A stretch of DNA of 9,359 nt from an uncultured Eubacteriales bacterium (lineage in GTDB: Bacteria > Bacillota > Clostridia > Oscillospirales > Acutalibacteraceae): the NCBI GenBank assembly GCA_900316925.1, contig ONEU01000175.1, positions 1-9,359 on the forward strand, written 5' to 3'. The notes under the pieces were generated by a model. The model was not told where the DNA came from, did not search any database, and was given only the letters and a program-made list of their open reading frames with translations. Shown piece by piece: positions 1 through 5,480 of the stretch. Made by a program: the position numbers and the translations under genes. The first letter of the stretch is position 1, and each line of letters opens with the position of its first letter.

Positions 1-776
1 ACCGGAGACTTGGGCTTGGAATCTTCCTCCTCGCCGGTAAAGTCATAAACCGGAGACTTAATACTTCCTTCAATAGCAGGTCTGCTGATAGGTCTGGGAG
101 GTCTGGCGTTATCATCGACCACCTGGGCGTCTGCGGAGAAGACCTTACTGTCATCCTGTTCCTCATCGCTTCCGCCGAAGAAATCAAACACCGAGCGCTG
201 GCCGCCTCTGCCCTCAGAGCCATAGCCATCTGCCTCATTCCATGTGCCGTCATCCGAGCTGCCGGATCCGATCAATCTCGGACCGCCGATATCGTTGATG
301 TTTTCCGGCATCTGATGCATATGGAGATTGGGTGTGATACCGAACATCGGCACATTCCAATTCAACGCATAGACAAAGGTTTCAACAACGTAGCAGGCCC
401 ATTTCTCAGCCATACAAGCGTCGGTTGTCAGCACCTTGATGGATTGAAGGATTGCAATACACTTGTCGATCTCAGGTTCATCGTGAGCCAGATACAGAGC
501 GTTACACACACCCTGTTCATAGGCGTCGAGAAAAACCTTTCTCTCCTGTTTAAGATCCGGAATGAACTCATCGAGCAAAGCCCTCAGCTGAAGGCCGTCG
601 ATCATCACATCCACCCCATAGGTCTTAACGATATATCGCAATGCTTCCTTAGCATCCTGGAACGTCAGCTTGTCCTCTTTTTCCTGTTCAAGCTCCGCTC
701 CGCAGAAGGGGCAACGTATAATAAGGCTGGCACGGGCGTTGGTTTTCCACTCACTGCCGCACTTTTTACACTGCAT
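1..776 (-). CDS. Zinc-ribbon protein with helical domain, 3' end outside window
   Basis: A minus-strand frame stays open from ATG at 774-776 to the window edge (258 codons), so the C-terminus is missing. The start is supported by GGCGGTGAT 6 nt upstream. The N-terminus is a zinc ribbon: Cys3-x2-Cys6 and Cys22-Pro-Phe-Cys25-Gly. Residues about 40-135 look all-helical (LRYIVKTYGVDV, then ALLDEFIPDLKQERK, then WACYVVETFVYAL). From about residue 150 the chain becomes acidic and rich in Gly, Ser and Pro, probably disordered, and the tripeptide-like unit KSPV appears twice 16 codons apart (DNA accggagactt at 1-11 and 49-59). No signal peptide or membrane segment is visible, so it is probably cytoplasmic. 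I recall similar zinc-ribbon plus helical-module proteins in Firmicutes, but I do not know a function and assign none. Two promoters lie upstream. Confidence 0.85.
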   Translation of the reverse strand, partial: MQCKKCGSEWKTNARASLIIRCPFCGAELEQEKEDKLTFQDAKEALRYIVKTYGVDVMIDGLQLRALLDEFIPDLKQERKVFLDAYEQGVCNALYLAHDEPEIDKCIAILQSIKVLTTDACMAEKWACYVVETFVYALNWNVPMFGITPNLHMHQMPENINDIGGPRLIGSGSSDDGTWNEADGYGSEGRGGQRSVFDFFGGSDEEQDDSKVFSADAQVVDDNARPPRPISRPAIEGSIKSPVYDFTGEEEDSKPKSP

Positions 777-866
777 TGTTCTATCACCGCCTTTTGTGGA
801 AATTTACTTCCGAAAAAATACTGAAGCTATAAATCCCTCTCTAAAATAAAAGAATCTTGCTATTTA

Positions 867-895
867 ACTATACTAAATTATTCAGGGCTTTTCAA
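867..895 (-). promoter_or_regulatory. Proximal promoter of the zinc-ribbon gene
   Basis: On the minus strand TTGAAA (890-895) and TATAGT (867-872) are separated by exactly 17 nt. Transcription would start near 860, giving a leader of about 85 nt before the ATG at 776. The -10 region has the same AATTTAGTATA sequence as the distal promoter at 1062-1090. Confidence 0.65.
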
Positions 896-1061
896 GGCTT
901 TTTATACATTTTGTCAAATATTTACAAATTGACGCTCTTCCCTTTATCAAATTGTACAGTCAAAAATAAGATGTCTTTCAAAAAAACGGACTGCTCCGAA
1001 TTTTGCCAAGGACACCTTACAAGTATTGTGAACCATTGTCCACGAGAGGTTTTACAATCAT

Positions 1062-1090
1062 ATTATACTAAATTTTCGGTTTACAATCAA
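1062..1090 (-). promoter_or_regulatory. Distal promoter upstream of the zinc-ribbon gene
   Basis: On the minus strand TTGATT (1085-1090), a 17-nt spacer and a perfect TATAAT (1062-1067) form a sigma-A-like promoter. It would give a leader of about 280 nt that runs through the proximal promoter. The surrounding 830-1160 region is very AT-rich. Confidence 0.6.
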
Positions 1091-1184
1091 TCTTTTTTTA
1101 CATTTTTTATAAAAATATGTAACAAATTTTCCTCCGCCTTTTTTGGCACTTTGACCAAGAAAAAGATCATTGTGAACCCGGGCA

Positions 1185-1257
1185 GACTGTCCGGCTGCAC
1201 CGGAAAGGCAGTCCCGTATCACTGACAGGCGGCACGGCACCGCATGAGCCTTGTCAG
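1185..1257. repeat. Pair of adjacent hairpins
   Basis: The first hairpin has GACTG (1185-1189) with CAGTC (1209-1213) outside and TCCGG (1190-1194) with CCGGA (1200-1204) inside. The second has CTGACAGGC (1222-1230) facing GCCTTGTCAG (1248-1257) with one bulged base. Neither is followed directly by a U-run on either strand, so they are not simple terminators. Their role is unknown. Confidence 0.55.
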
Positions 1258-1336
1258 AGAGTATTCCGGCTGTGAACGCTGTGAAAAAGCATTATCGTTC
1301 TATTCGTGAGCCGGCACGTTATTCTCACATCGATCG

Positions 1337-1359
1337 TGAATAAAATGCATATTTATTCA
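1337..1359. repeat. AT-rich inverted repeat next to terminator
   Basis: TGAATAAA (1337-1344) faces TTTATTCA (1352-1359) across a 7-nt centre containing ATGCAT. It overlaps the terminator's U-run and a second, looser inverted repeat (ATTCTCAC at 1321-1328 against GTGAAT at 1336-1341). It could be a protein binding site or a second weak stem after the terminator. Confidence 0.5.
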
Positions 1360-1400
1360 AAAGACCGGGCACGGTCACTCGCAGGCAACCGCGCCCGGTC
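1359..1400 (-). terminator. Strong intrinsic terminator of the Rrf2/SGNH/Cys-rich unit
   Basis: Arms 1363-1375 and 1388-1400 form a 13-bp stem (GACCGGGCGCGGT with ACCGTGCCCGGTC on the minus strand) with a 12-nt loop. The only irregular pair is a G-U wobble in the minus-strand RNA; in the plus-strand RNA the same position is an A-C mismatch, which shows the direction of use. UUUU follows at 1362-1359. It lies about 100 nt after the stop of the Cys-rich gene. Confidence 0.8.
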
Positions 1401-1502
1401 ATCCTATGACAGTTTATTGGGGAAACGCACTTTCCCGTTTCGGAGCCGAATGAAACAAGAGGCCGGAAGTGTCCTTGTTCCCCCGTCGGTCCCGTTCCGC
1501 AC

Positions 1503-1805
1503 TCAGTCAGAGCCCTTGCAGCACTCTACCATGCCTTTGCCGACCTTGGAATCAAAGGAATACTTGATGGGAATACGGATACTCACCTTCTGGATGAGGA
1601 TGAGGTGGCAGGAATCGGGCTTTCCGCCGTCCGCACACACAACCACCGGTTCACCGCAGCATTCCGTCTCAATTCGGCCCACGTCGGCCTTTGGCACAAC
1701 ATCCACCGGGATATTGATATCCACATAATGCTTGACCGTTTTCTTACACTCGCTGCCCTTGTCATACGCCGGACACTCAGGGTATTCTTCATAAGGATTC
1801 TTCAT
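1503..1805 (-). CDS. Small eight-cysteine protein of unknown function
   Basis: The frame encodes 100 aa from ATG at 1803-1805. A GTG start 9 nt earlier (1814) is possible, but that GTG lies inside the GCGGTG ribosome binding site that suits the ATG, so the ATG is preferred. The eight cysteines are C11, C20, the pair C49-C50 (ETECCGEPVV), C57, C66 and the pair C95-C96 near the end. Two stretches alternate hydrophobic residues like beta strands (VDINIPVDVVPKADV and ISI-type VSIRIPIKYSF). There is no signal peptide. I recall hypothetical clostridial proteins with the same plan (C..TVK...V.VPV.V.P...G, CCG.PV, then a second Q..S..IPI.. strand block and a terminal Cys), but no function is known to me. 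Metal or cluster binding is possible but unproven. It sits downstream of an Rrf2 regulator and SGNH hydrolase and has its own promoter. Confidence 0.85.
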   Translation of the reverse strand: MKNPYEEYPECPAYDKGSECKKTVKHYVDINIPVDVVPKADVGRIETECCGEPVVVCADGGKPDSCHLILIQKVSIRIPIKYSFDSKVGKGMVECCKGSD

Positions 1806-1858
1806 ATTTTTCACCGCTTTGTCTGTTATTGATTCACAGGTTATCTCCCTGCACTAAC

Positions 1859-1887
1859 AGTATATGCGATGAATTGAAGGCTGACAC
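1859..1887 (-). promoter_or_regulatory. Probable promoter of the Cys-rich gene
   Basis: On the minus strand GTGTCA (1882-1887) and TATACT (1859-1864) are 17 nt apart, giving a leader of about 47 nt. The -35 box is a moderate match. Because no terminator separates it from the SGNH gene, read-through from upstream is also likely. Confidence 0.5.
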
Positions 1888-2499
1888 TCATTTTTGGGGA
1901 TCGGTCAGATAATCATACACCAGCCGAGCCAGACGGCGGTGTCCTTCCGGACTAAGATGCACCCCGTCGGCGCTGTCGGGGACGATGCTGTCACAAGCGG
2001 GGATAAATCCGCAGCCGGTCCTTAACGCCAGTCTGCGGTAGCTGTCACGCAGTTCCGCCGCCGTTTGCAGGCTGTGCTGATCGAAGCTCCCGTCAGCAGT
2101 TGATTCCTCCGTAAGGCAGGCCGGTGCGATAATCACGATCCGGGTATTCGGGTCAAACAGTCTGATCTGGGAGACAAGGATTTCCATACCATTGGCAATC
2201 ATCCCCGCATCGGTATGGAAGCGGCACTTACAGTCATTGGTTCCCAGCATGATGAGGATCACATCTGCGGGATCATTGTCACGCAGAACGATTTCCAGGG
2301 CACGGCTGCCGTTGCGTCCGGGGATATTCTTATCATCGAAGACAGTGGTTCTGCCGTTCAGTCCCTCCTCCACGATCTCACAATGGGGGAGCATTGTACG
2401 GAGCAAGCCTGTCCATCTGGCAGTGCTGTCATACCGGCCGCCGCGGGCGGGGATATAGCCGTAGGTATTGGAATCGCCGAAGCAAACGATCCGTTTCAT
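1888..2499 (-). CDS. SGNH/GDSL-family hydrolase (esterase or lipase type)
   Basis: The protein is about 203 aa and hydrolyses an ester bond in a substrate that cannot be deduced. Counting from the upstream Met, the family blocks are all present: block I GDSNTYG with nucleophile Ser11, block II with Gly47 in GLNGRTT, block III GTND with Asn89, and block V DGVH with Asp179 and His182. The overall length is typical of stand-alone SGNH enzymes. No signal peptide is visible, so it should act in the cytoplasm. Two adjacent ATGs occur at 2502 and 2499. The ribosome binding site GGAGGTG is only 2 nt from the first but 5 nt from the second, so the second is preferred. That site overlaps the TGA stop of the upstream Rrf2 gene, which indicates translational coupling. 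The best resemblance is to arylesterase-like SGNH hydrolases; the exact activity is unassigned. Confidence 0.93.
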   Translation of the reverse strand: MKRIVCFGDSNTYGYIPARGGRYDSTARWTGLLRTMLPHCEIVEEGLNGRTTVFDDKNIPGRNGSRALEIVLRDNDPADVILIMLGTNDCKCRFHTDAGMIANGMEILVSQIRLFDPNTRIVIIAPACLTEESTADGSFDQHSLQTAAELRDSYRRLALRTGCGFIPACDSIVPDSADGVHLSPEGHRRLARLVYDYLTDPQK

Positions 2500-2511
2500 C
2501 ATTGCACCTCC

Positions 2512-2949
2512 TCAGATGCAGTAGTCATTGCCGTTACGGGCGGCATTCCTGTCGATGATATCCTGCAGGGTAAGGCCATCGAGGTAATTTGTCACAGCCT
2601 GGTACAGTCCCTCCCACACAGGCAAGGTAACGCATTCTGCGGCGCGGGGGCAGTCATTGATATCCTGTTCAAGGCAGGCAACAGGTGCGAGGCTGCCTTC
2701 TGTAATACGGAGAATTTCCCCGACGGTATACTGATCAGCGGGTTTCGTCAGCAGATAGCCGCCCTGATAGCCCCTGTTAGCCCGGAGCAGTCCGGATTTT
2801 GTCAGCAGCGGGACAATCTGTTCCAGATATTTTTTAGAGATCCGCTGTCTTTCGGCGATATCTTTCAGTGCCACGAATCCATCCGCACGATGTTCTGCCA
2901 GATCGAGCAGCATTCTCAGTGCGTAACGCCCCTTAGTCGAGATTTTCAT
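2512..2949 (-). CDS. Rrf2/IscR-type transcriptional regulator
   Basis: This 145-aa protein starts with the family-typical MKISTKGRYALRMLLDLA and contains the winged-helix DNA-binding domain in residues 1-70: recognition region ISKKYLEQIVPLLTKSGLL, then wing RGYQGGYLLTKP. Residues 92-106 carry three cysteines (Cys92, Cys100, Cys106), the positions that hold an iron-sulfur cluster in IscR-like members. Here the spacing is C-x7-C-x5-C. It is therefore likely to sense Fe-S status or redox stress, which is an inference from the family. A TTG/ATG start further upstream is in frame, but AGGAAGG (2956-2962) lies 6 nt before the ATG at 2949, and homologues begin here. It is followed by the SGNH hydrolase with its ribosome binding site overlapping the stop. 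A palindrome inside its own promoter suggests autoregulation. No cysteine desulfurase or scaffold gene is adjacent in this window. Confidence 0.95.
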   Translation of the reverse strand: MKISTKGRYALRMLLDLAEHRADGFVALKDIAERQRISKKYLEQIVPLLTKSGLLRANRGYQGGYLLTKPADQYTVGEILRITEGSLAPVACLEQDINDCPRAAECVTLPVWEGLYQAVTNYLDGLTLQDIIDRNAARNGNDYCI

Positions 2950-2988
2950 TATCATCCTTCCTCTCATCAAATATCTCTACTATTCCCC

Positions 2989-3017
2989 ATTATACCATAG
3001 GAATCCTAAGTTTTCAA
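2989..3017 (-). promoter_or_regulatory. Strong promoter of the Rrf2 operon with palindrome in spacer
   Basis: On the minus strand TTGAAA (3012-3017), a 17-nt spacer and TATAAT (2989-2994) with an upstream TG (extended -10) form a near-consensus promoter. The spacer contains the perfect palindrome TAGGAATCCTA (2998-3008), placed where a bound Rrf2 protein would block RNA polymerase. The operator role is inferred. Confidence 0.8.
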
Positions 3018-3054
3018 CCCACCTGCGGGCGCAGAGCCTGCTTTCTGATATTGG

Positions 3055-3082
3055 AATCCCCACAGGTGCGGGGATTGTTTTT
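3055..3082 (+). terminator. Plus-strand intrinsic terminator-like hairpin
   Basis: AATCCCC (3055-3061) pairs with GGGGATT (3070-3076) across an 8-nt loop and is followed by GTTTTTG. The U-run is only on the plus strand, yet no plus-strand gene is visible upstream. It may stop antisense transcription from entering the region or end a very short RNA. Confidence 0.5.
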
Positions 3083-3107
3083 GAACGGGCTATTGCACCC
3101 AAAATTT

Positions 3108-3143
3108 CAGGCACGATTACTCCATTCAGAGTAACCGTGCCTG
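3108..3143 (-). terminator. Long hairpin, probable distal terminator of the regulator transcript
   Basis: Arms CAGGCACGATTACTC (3108-3122) and GAGTAACCGTGCCTG (3129-3143) form a 15-bp stem with a 6-nt loop. The one imperfect pair is a G-U wobble in minus-strand RNA and an A-C mismatch in plus-strand RNA, so it appears to act on the minus strand. The U-run after it is weak (GAAAUUUU). It lies about 310 nt beyond the stop of the 569-aa regulator. Confidence 0.5.
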
Positions 3144-3182
3144 TTGTAGATGAAGAGGGGAGTTGGTTGATTGGAGGTCAAT

Positions 3183-3236
3183 CAGACGTTGGTGAATAGG
3201 GACCGGCAGCTTGCCGGCGGACGTTGGTAACACGGG
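3183..3236 (+). repeat. 54-bp hairpin repeat, copy A
   Basis: The unit contains the hairpin CCGGCA-gct-TGCCGG (3203-3217) between two direct copies of GACGTTGGT (starting at 3185 and at 3220). It matches copy B (9196-9249, opposite strand) at 49 of 54 positions. Outside the core, both copies share CGTGCCTG and TTGTAGA-GA-GAGG-like stretches further out, so the true element may be longer, with divergent middle sequence. Confidence 0.8.
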
Positions 3237-3237
3237 A

Positions 3238-3252
3238 GCGCAGACTCTGCGC
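3238..3252. repeat. GC-rich palindrome GCGCAGACTCTGCGC
   Basis: A perfect 7-bp inverted repeat around a single central base sits 1 nt beyond the end of repeat copy A. Copy B has no equivalent palindrome at this place. Its role is unknown. Confidence 0.6.
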
Positions 3253-3268
3253 ACGGAAATCCATTTTG

Positions 3269-3348
3269 AAAAAACTTGCCCGAAAGTCCACACAAATGCT
3301 TCGCCAACTACGACGAGAAGTGAATGTTTACCAATTGCGGCAAGTTTT
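3269..3348 (-). terminator. Large stem-loop with six-U tail, candidate terminator of the regulator gene
   Basis: AAAACTTGCC (3271-3280) and GGCAAGTTTT (3339-3348) are exact 10-bp complements enclosing 58 nt. In minus-strand RNA the stem runs straight into a run of six U (3274-3269). The long loop is unusual for a terminator and may fold internally. It starts about 105 nt after the regulator stop codon. Confidence 0.5.
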
Positions 3349-3379
3349 ATCCCTCAGCAAATTTTGGAAAGGGGGTCCG

Positions 3380-3415
3380 GGGAAAACCTTTTTTTCGCCA
3401 GAAAAAGGTTTTCCC
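3380..3415. repeat. 14-bp perfect hairpin downstream of the regulator gene
   Basis: GGGAAAACCTTTTT (3380-3393) and AAAAAGGTTTTCCC (3402-3415) pair perfectly with an 8-nt loop. No U-run follows on either strand; the U-rich segment is inside the stem. I recall similar stems in intergenic DNA of Ruminococcus relatives. It could stabilise the mRNA 3' end or act as a two-way transcription stop. Confidence 0.65.
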
Positions 3416-3453
3416 TGGGAACTGGCAGGGAAAAACTGCCCCCGTGGGCGCCG

Positions 3454-5163
3454 CTAATCGGAGGTGGTAAGAAAGACAGCAACGTTTTCAAGGGCCTCAC
3501 GGACACGGGGCTGTCGGATGACAAAGAATTGATTCGGTACCCCTGCACGGGACAGACTCGCCCAATGCCCCCGGTTAATCAGGAAGTTGATACTCTTCAT
3601 CATATCCACGTTTTTAAATTCGGCCGTGTAGTTACGGTACTGCTGCATAAAGGACATGATGAGCCGCTGGTGCTCCTTGTATTCGTCAAAGTTGTAGTAG
3701 AGCGTCTTCTCAAAGAAGGAGTCCACGATCATCAGCTTGGGCGGATCCTTGTCAAACTCCTCGTCCGGTACAACATAAAACTGCTCGTGCACCCGGTTGC
3801 CGTTGCGAAGGATCGAAAGGATATTGCGGTTGTAGTCCCTATGTATTGTCAGAAGCTGTTTCAGCTCCTCCTGCGTGAGATGGTTGTGCTCCGCCATCTG
3901 CCGGATCAGCGCATCGGTCAGCATCCCGATATGCAGTCCCGAAAACAGCCCGATACGCTCGCCGGGATTGTTGGAATCGGCATTCAGGAAGTGATGGTAC
4001 ACCGATTCGTTTTCCCGCTGGTAGACGTTCATCAGGGGTCTTGCCTTTTTGAGGAGCAGCTGCATCTGGGACTGCCGGAACGCCACCTCGGTTTTATCCC
4101 GTGTGATCACACAGCGCGTTTTTTCCGGGAAACCGCTCACACACTCGGCATAGATGACCCTGTCGTCAATACAGCTGCAATGGTGGCAATAGAGGTTGGT
4201 CTTCATACCGGGGATGTAATACGCATGGAGCTTGCCGGAGATATACAGCGGCAGCAGGCGTTTCATGGCCAGCAGCAGCTCGTCAAGAACACGCTCGGTA
4301 TGGTTGACGATATGGATGTTGACGCCCTTATTGACAATGCGTGACATGAGATAGAGCCATTCGTCGGAATAGGCGTCGTCGCCCACGATAGCATTGTAGG
4401 GCAAATTGCTGAAGAGATAGAGCCGCTTACTGTGGGAGTTGAGTGCAAAGCGCAGGAAATCAAGCTCCGCCTGCTTCAGCTCCTGAACGCCCACATAGGT
4501 TCTGGACTCGTTGCGGAACGGCACCTCCACTTTTTCAGGGAAAATATAGCCCTTATTTTTCAGATAGGCTTCCACATCCACGGTTTTCAGGTTATCGGTA
4601 AAGGGAAAGATCATCTCTCTGGTATAAAGCTGTCCGGAGCAGAGCCAGTTCTTCACCGTCTGAACATACTCGGTATTGCCGGCGGGCATCTGCGGGATTC
4701 CGATCAGGGAAGAGATCGTCCTGCCGTAGTAATCGCCGCGGTACTTCTGGTAAAGGAATCTGCCGGTATTTTCGGCAAAGCCCTGGGGATTGGTGATCAC
4801 ACGCTTTTTGCTTCTCACGCGGGAAATCAGCGAGGGATCATAGCTGCAAAAGCGTGCGAAATCATTCATATTGATATCCAGCGTAGAAACCAGGATATTG
4901 AATTTTCTGACCAGCATAGAAGTGTCAATATGCCGTTCTTCGGAAAATGAAAACAAATTTTCTGGGTCAATGTCTCCGCCCTGTCGTTTAGCGATCTCAG
5001 CAAAACCGTCAGCCAGTCTGCGGAGCTGCTCCTGGGAGGGATGACGGGTACCGTTGCGGTAGCGGCTGATGACCGAAACCGACATTCCCGATGCACCTGC
5101 CAGCTCCTTGGCTGTACAGTCGTACTTTTCGAGCAGTTGATTGATTTGCTGCGAAATGTCCAT
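3454..5163 (-). CDS. Large XRE-family regulator with two HTH segments
   Basis: The 569-aa protein begins with a clear Cro/CI-type helix-turn-helix (residues about 4-58: CTAKELAGASGMSVSVISRYRNGTRHPS). A second HTH-like segment follows at about 82-122 (INMNDFARFCSYDPSLISRVRSKKR). The remaining 400 residues have no enzyme motif that I recognise. The central part (about 245-380) matches my memory of an uncharacterised clostridial XRE regulator family with a block like GVNIHIVNHTER, then LLPLYISGKLHAYY, then an ECVSG motif. Within it is a cluster YCHHCSC (Cys326, His327, His328, Cys329, Cys331) plus Cys341 and Cys351, which could bind metal or sense redox. The start is chosen because the HTH begins directly after it. 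The ribosome binding site AAAGGTG is weak and distant (about 13 nt), and only a -10-like TACAAT (5197-5202) without a good -35 is seen, so expression may need activation. It may bind the TTGAC array upstream; this is an inference. Expected cytoplasmic. Confidence 0.92.
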   Translation of the reverse strand: MDISQQINQLLEKYDCTAKELAGASGMSVSVISRYRNGTRHPSQEQLRRLADGFAEIAKRQGGDIDPENLFSFSEERHIDTSMLVRKFNILVSTLDINMNDFARFCSYDPSLISRVRSKKRVITNPQGFAENTGRFLYQKYRGDYYGRTISSLIGIPQMPAGNTEYVQTVKNWLCSGQLYTREMIFPFTDNLKTVDVEAYLKNKGYIFPEKVEVPFRNESRTYVGVQELKQAELDFLRFALNSHSKRLYLFSNLPYNAIVGDDAYSDEWLYLMSRIVNKGVNIHIVNHTERVLDELLLAMKRLLPLYISGKLHAYYIPGMKTNLYCHHCSCIDDRVIYAECVSGFPEKTRCVITRDKTEVAFRQSQMQLLLKKARPLMNVYQRENESVYHHFLNADSNNPGERIGLFSGLHIGMLTDALIRQMAEHNHLTQEELKQLLTIHRDYNRNILSILRNGNRVHEQFYVVPDEEFDKDPPKLMIVDSFFEKTLYYNFDEYKEHQRLIMSFMQQYRNYTAEFKNVDMMKSINFLINRGHWASLSRAGVPNQFFVIRQPRVREALENVAVFLTTSD

Positions 5164-5246
5164 AAGCGATACTTCACACCTTTTTAGCAGATTATTATTG
5201 TATAGTCGTGTTTTGCCGCCGTTTCCGGAGGCAGTGATTGATTATT

Positions 5247-5274
5247 TTGACTGATAGGAAAAATTGGAAATAAT
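5247..5274 (+). promoter_or_regulatory. Possible plus-strand promoter overlapping the operator array
   Basis: TTGACT (5247-5252) and AATAAT (5269-5274) are 16 nt apart on the plus strand. The predicted start point would lie inside the TTGAC array, so binding there would repress it. The boxes are fair, not excellent. Confidence 0.3.
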
Positions 5275-5302
5275 TGACAATTGGTCAATGACTAACCGTC
5301 AA
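5274..5302. promoter_or_regulatory. Tandem TTGAC-N5-GTCAA operator array
   Basis: Two 15-bp inverted repeats share one base: TTGACAATTGGTCAA (5274-5288) and ATGACTAACCGTCAA (5288-5302). Both have 5-bp arms around a 5-nt centre and are phased 14 bp apart. Further half-sites lie at 5247-5251 (TTGAC) and 5306-5310 (TCGAC). Identical arms with different centres are what a dimeric DNA-binding protein would require. The 569-aa XRE regulator encoded 110 nt away is the obvious candidate, by inference. Confidence 0.6.
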
Positions 5303-5305
5303 CAA

Positions 5306-5336
5306 TCGACAAATCGTTCTGAAAATATTTTATAAT
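5306..5336 (+). promoter_or_regulatory. Plus-strand promoter with perfect TATAAT
   Basis: TATAAT (5331-5336) is preceded by TCGACA (5306-5311) with a 19-nt spacer, longer than the usual 17. The -35 box overlaps the last half-site of the TTGAC array. Long spacers are sometimes rescued by activators that bind the spacer or near it. Confidence 0.4.
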
Positions 5337-5342
5337 AAGTAA

Positions 5343-5480
5343 AAGGTTGTTGTACGAATTTAACAAATAAAATAATGATTCATTCAAAGCATTTGATATT
5401 TCTTACGGTTACGAGTTTTCATTTGTCTATAGAACCCCCCAAGGTGAGCAGATACGCGTTATCTGCTCACTTGGCTTTTA
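5343..5480 (+). ncRNA. Candidate small RNA, about 140 nt
   Basis: The boundaries are inferred from the TATAAT at 5331-5336 and the hairpin plus U-run ending near 5480. No open frame with a ribosome binding site lies between them. GTAAAAG (5339-5345) near the 5' end is complementary to CTTTTAC (5475-5481) at the 3' end, although the predicted start would remove part of the 5' copy. A run of six C (5435-5440) directly precedes the terminator stem. It does not resemble an RNA family that I know. Confidence 0.3.
5439..5480 (+). terminator. Intrinsic terminator on the plus strand
   Basis: CCAAG (5439-5443) and TGAGCAGAT (5445-5453) pair with ATCTGCTCA (5461-5469) and CTTGG (5470-5474), leaving one bulged G and a 7-nt loop. 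CTTTTA follows on the plus strand. On the minus strand the stem is followed by GGGGGTTC, not a U-run. It could still mark the 3' end of the pcrA/phospholipase transcript, about 44 nt after the stop at 5518, but it fits plus-strand use better. Confidence 0.65.

Larger units (their letters stand above)
777..1502. other. Non-coding region between zinc-ribbon gene and Cys-rich gene
   Basis: This 726-nt stretch has no convincing gene. The part from 830 to 1160 is AT-rich and carries two minus-strand promoters. The part from 1170 to 1420 is GC-rich and carries hairpins at 1185-1213 and 1222-1257, an inverted repeat at 1337-1359 and a strong terminator at 1363-1400. The 10-mer attgtgaacc occurs at 1025-1034 and 1169-1178. 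Open frames at 857-1225 and 1306-1728 (plus) have no ribosome binding site and a composition unlike protein, so they are not called. Confidence 0.7.
3018..3453. other. Gene-free hairpin mosaic between regulator and Rrf2 operon
   Basis: About 435 nt without a supported gene hold at least six inverted repeats (3055-3076, 3108-3143, 3203-3217, 3238-3252, 3271-3348, 3380-3415) and a smaller TGATTG/CAATCA stem near 3168-3184. Plus-strand frames starting at 3211 and 3224 only mirror the regulator gene or cross these hairpins. Confidence 0.7.

Noticed and set aside
315..824. Plus-strand frame of 169 codons
   Set aside because: It is antisense to the zinc-ribbon gene, which has a good ribosome binding site, promoters and CxxC motifs.
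857..1225. Plus-strand frame of 122 codons in the AT-rich region
   Set aside because: It lacks a ribosome binding site, its Phe/Lys/Ser-rich composition reflects the AT-rich DNA, and it covers two minus-strand promoters.
3053..3082. Resemblance to a type I-E CRISPR repeat (CCCCACAGGTGCGGGGAT core)
   Set aside because: There is only one copy, no second repeat at spacer distance and no cas gene in the window. A hairpin followed by five U explains it as a terminator-like element.
3211..4344. Plus-strand frame of 377 codons
   Set aside because: It begins inside repeat copy A, crosses the hairpins and then mirrors the regulator gene; the minus-strand frame has the HTH motifs.
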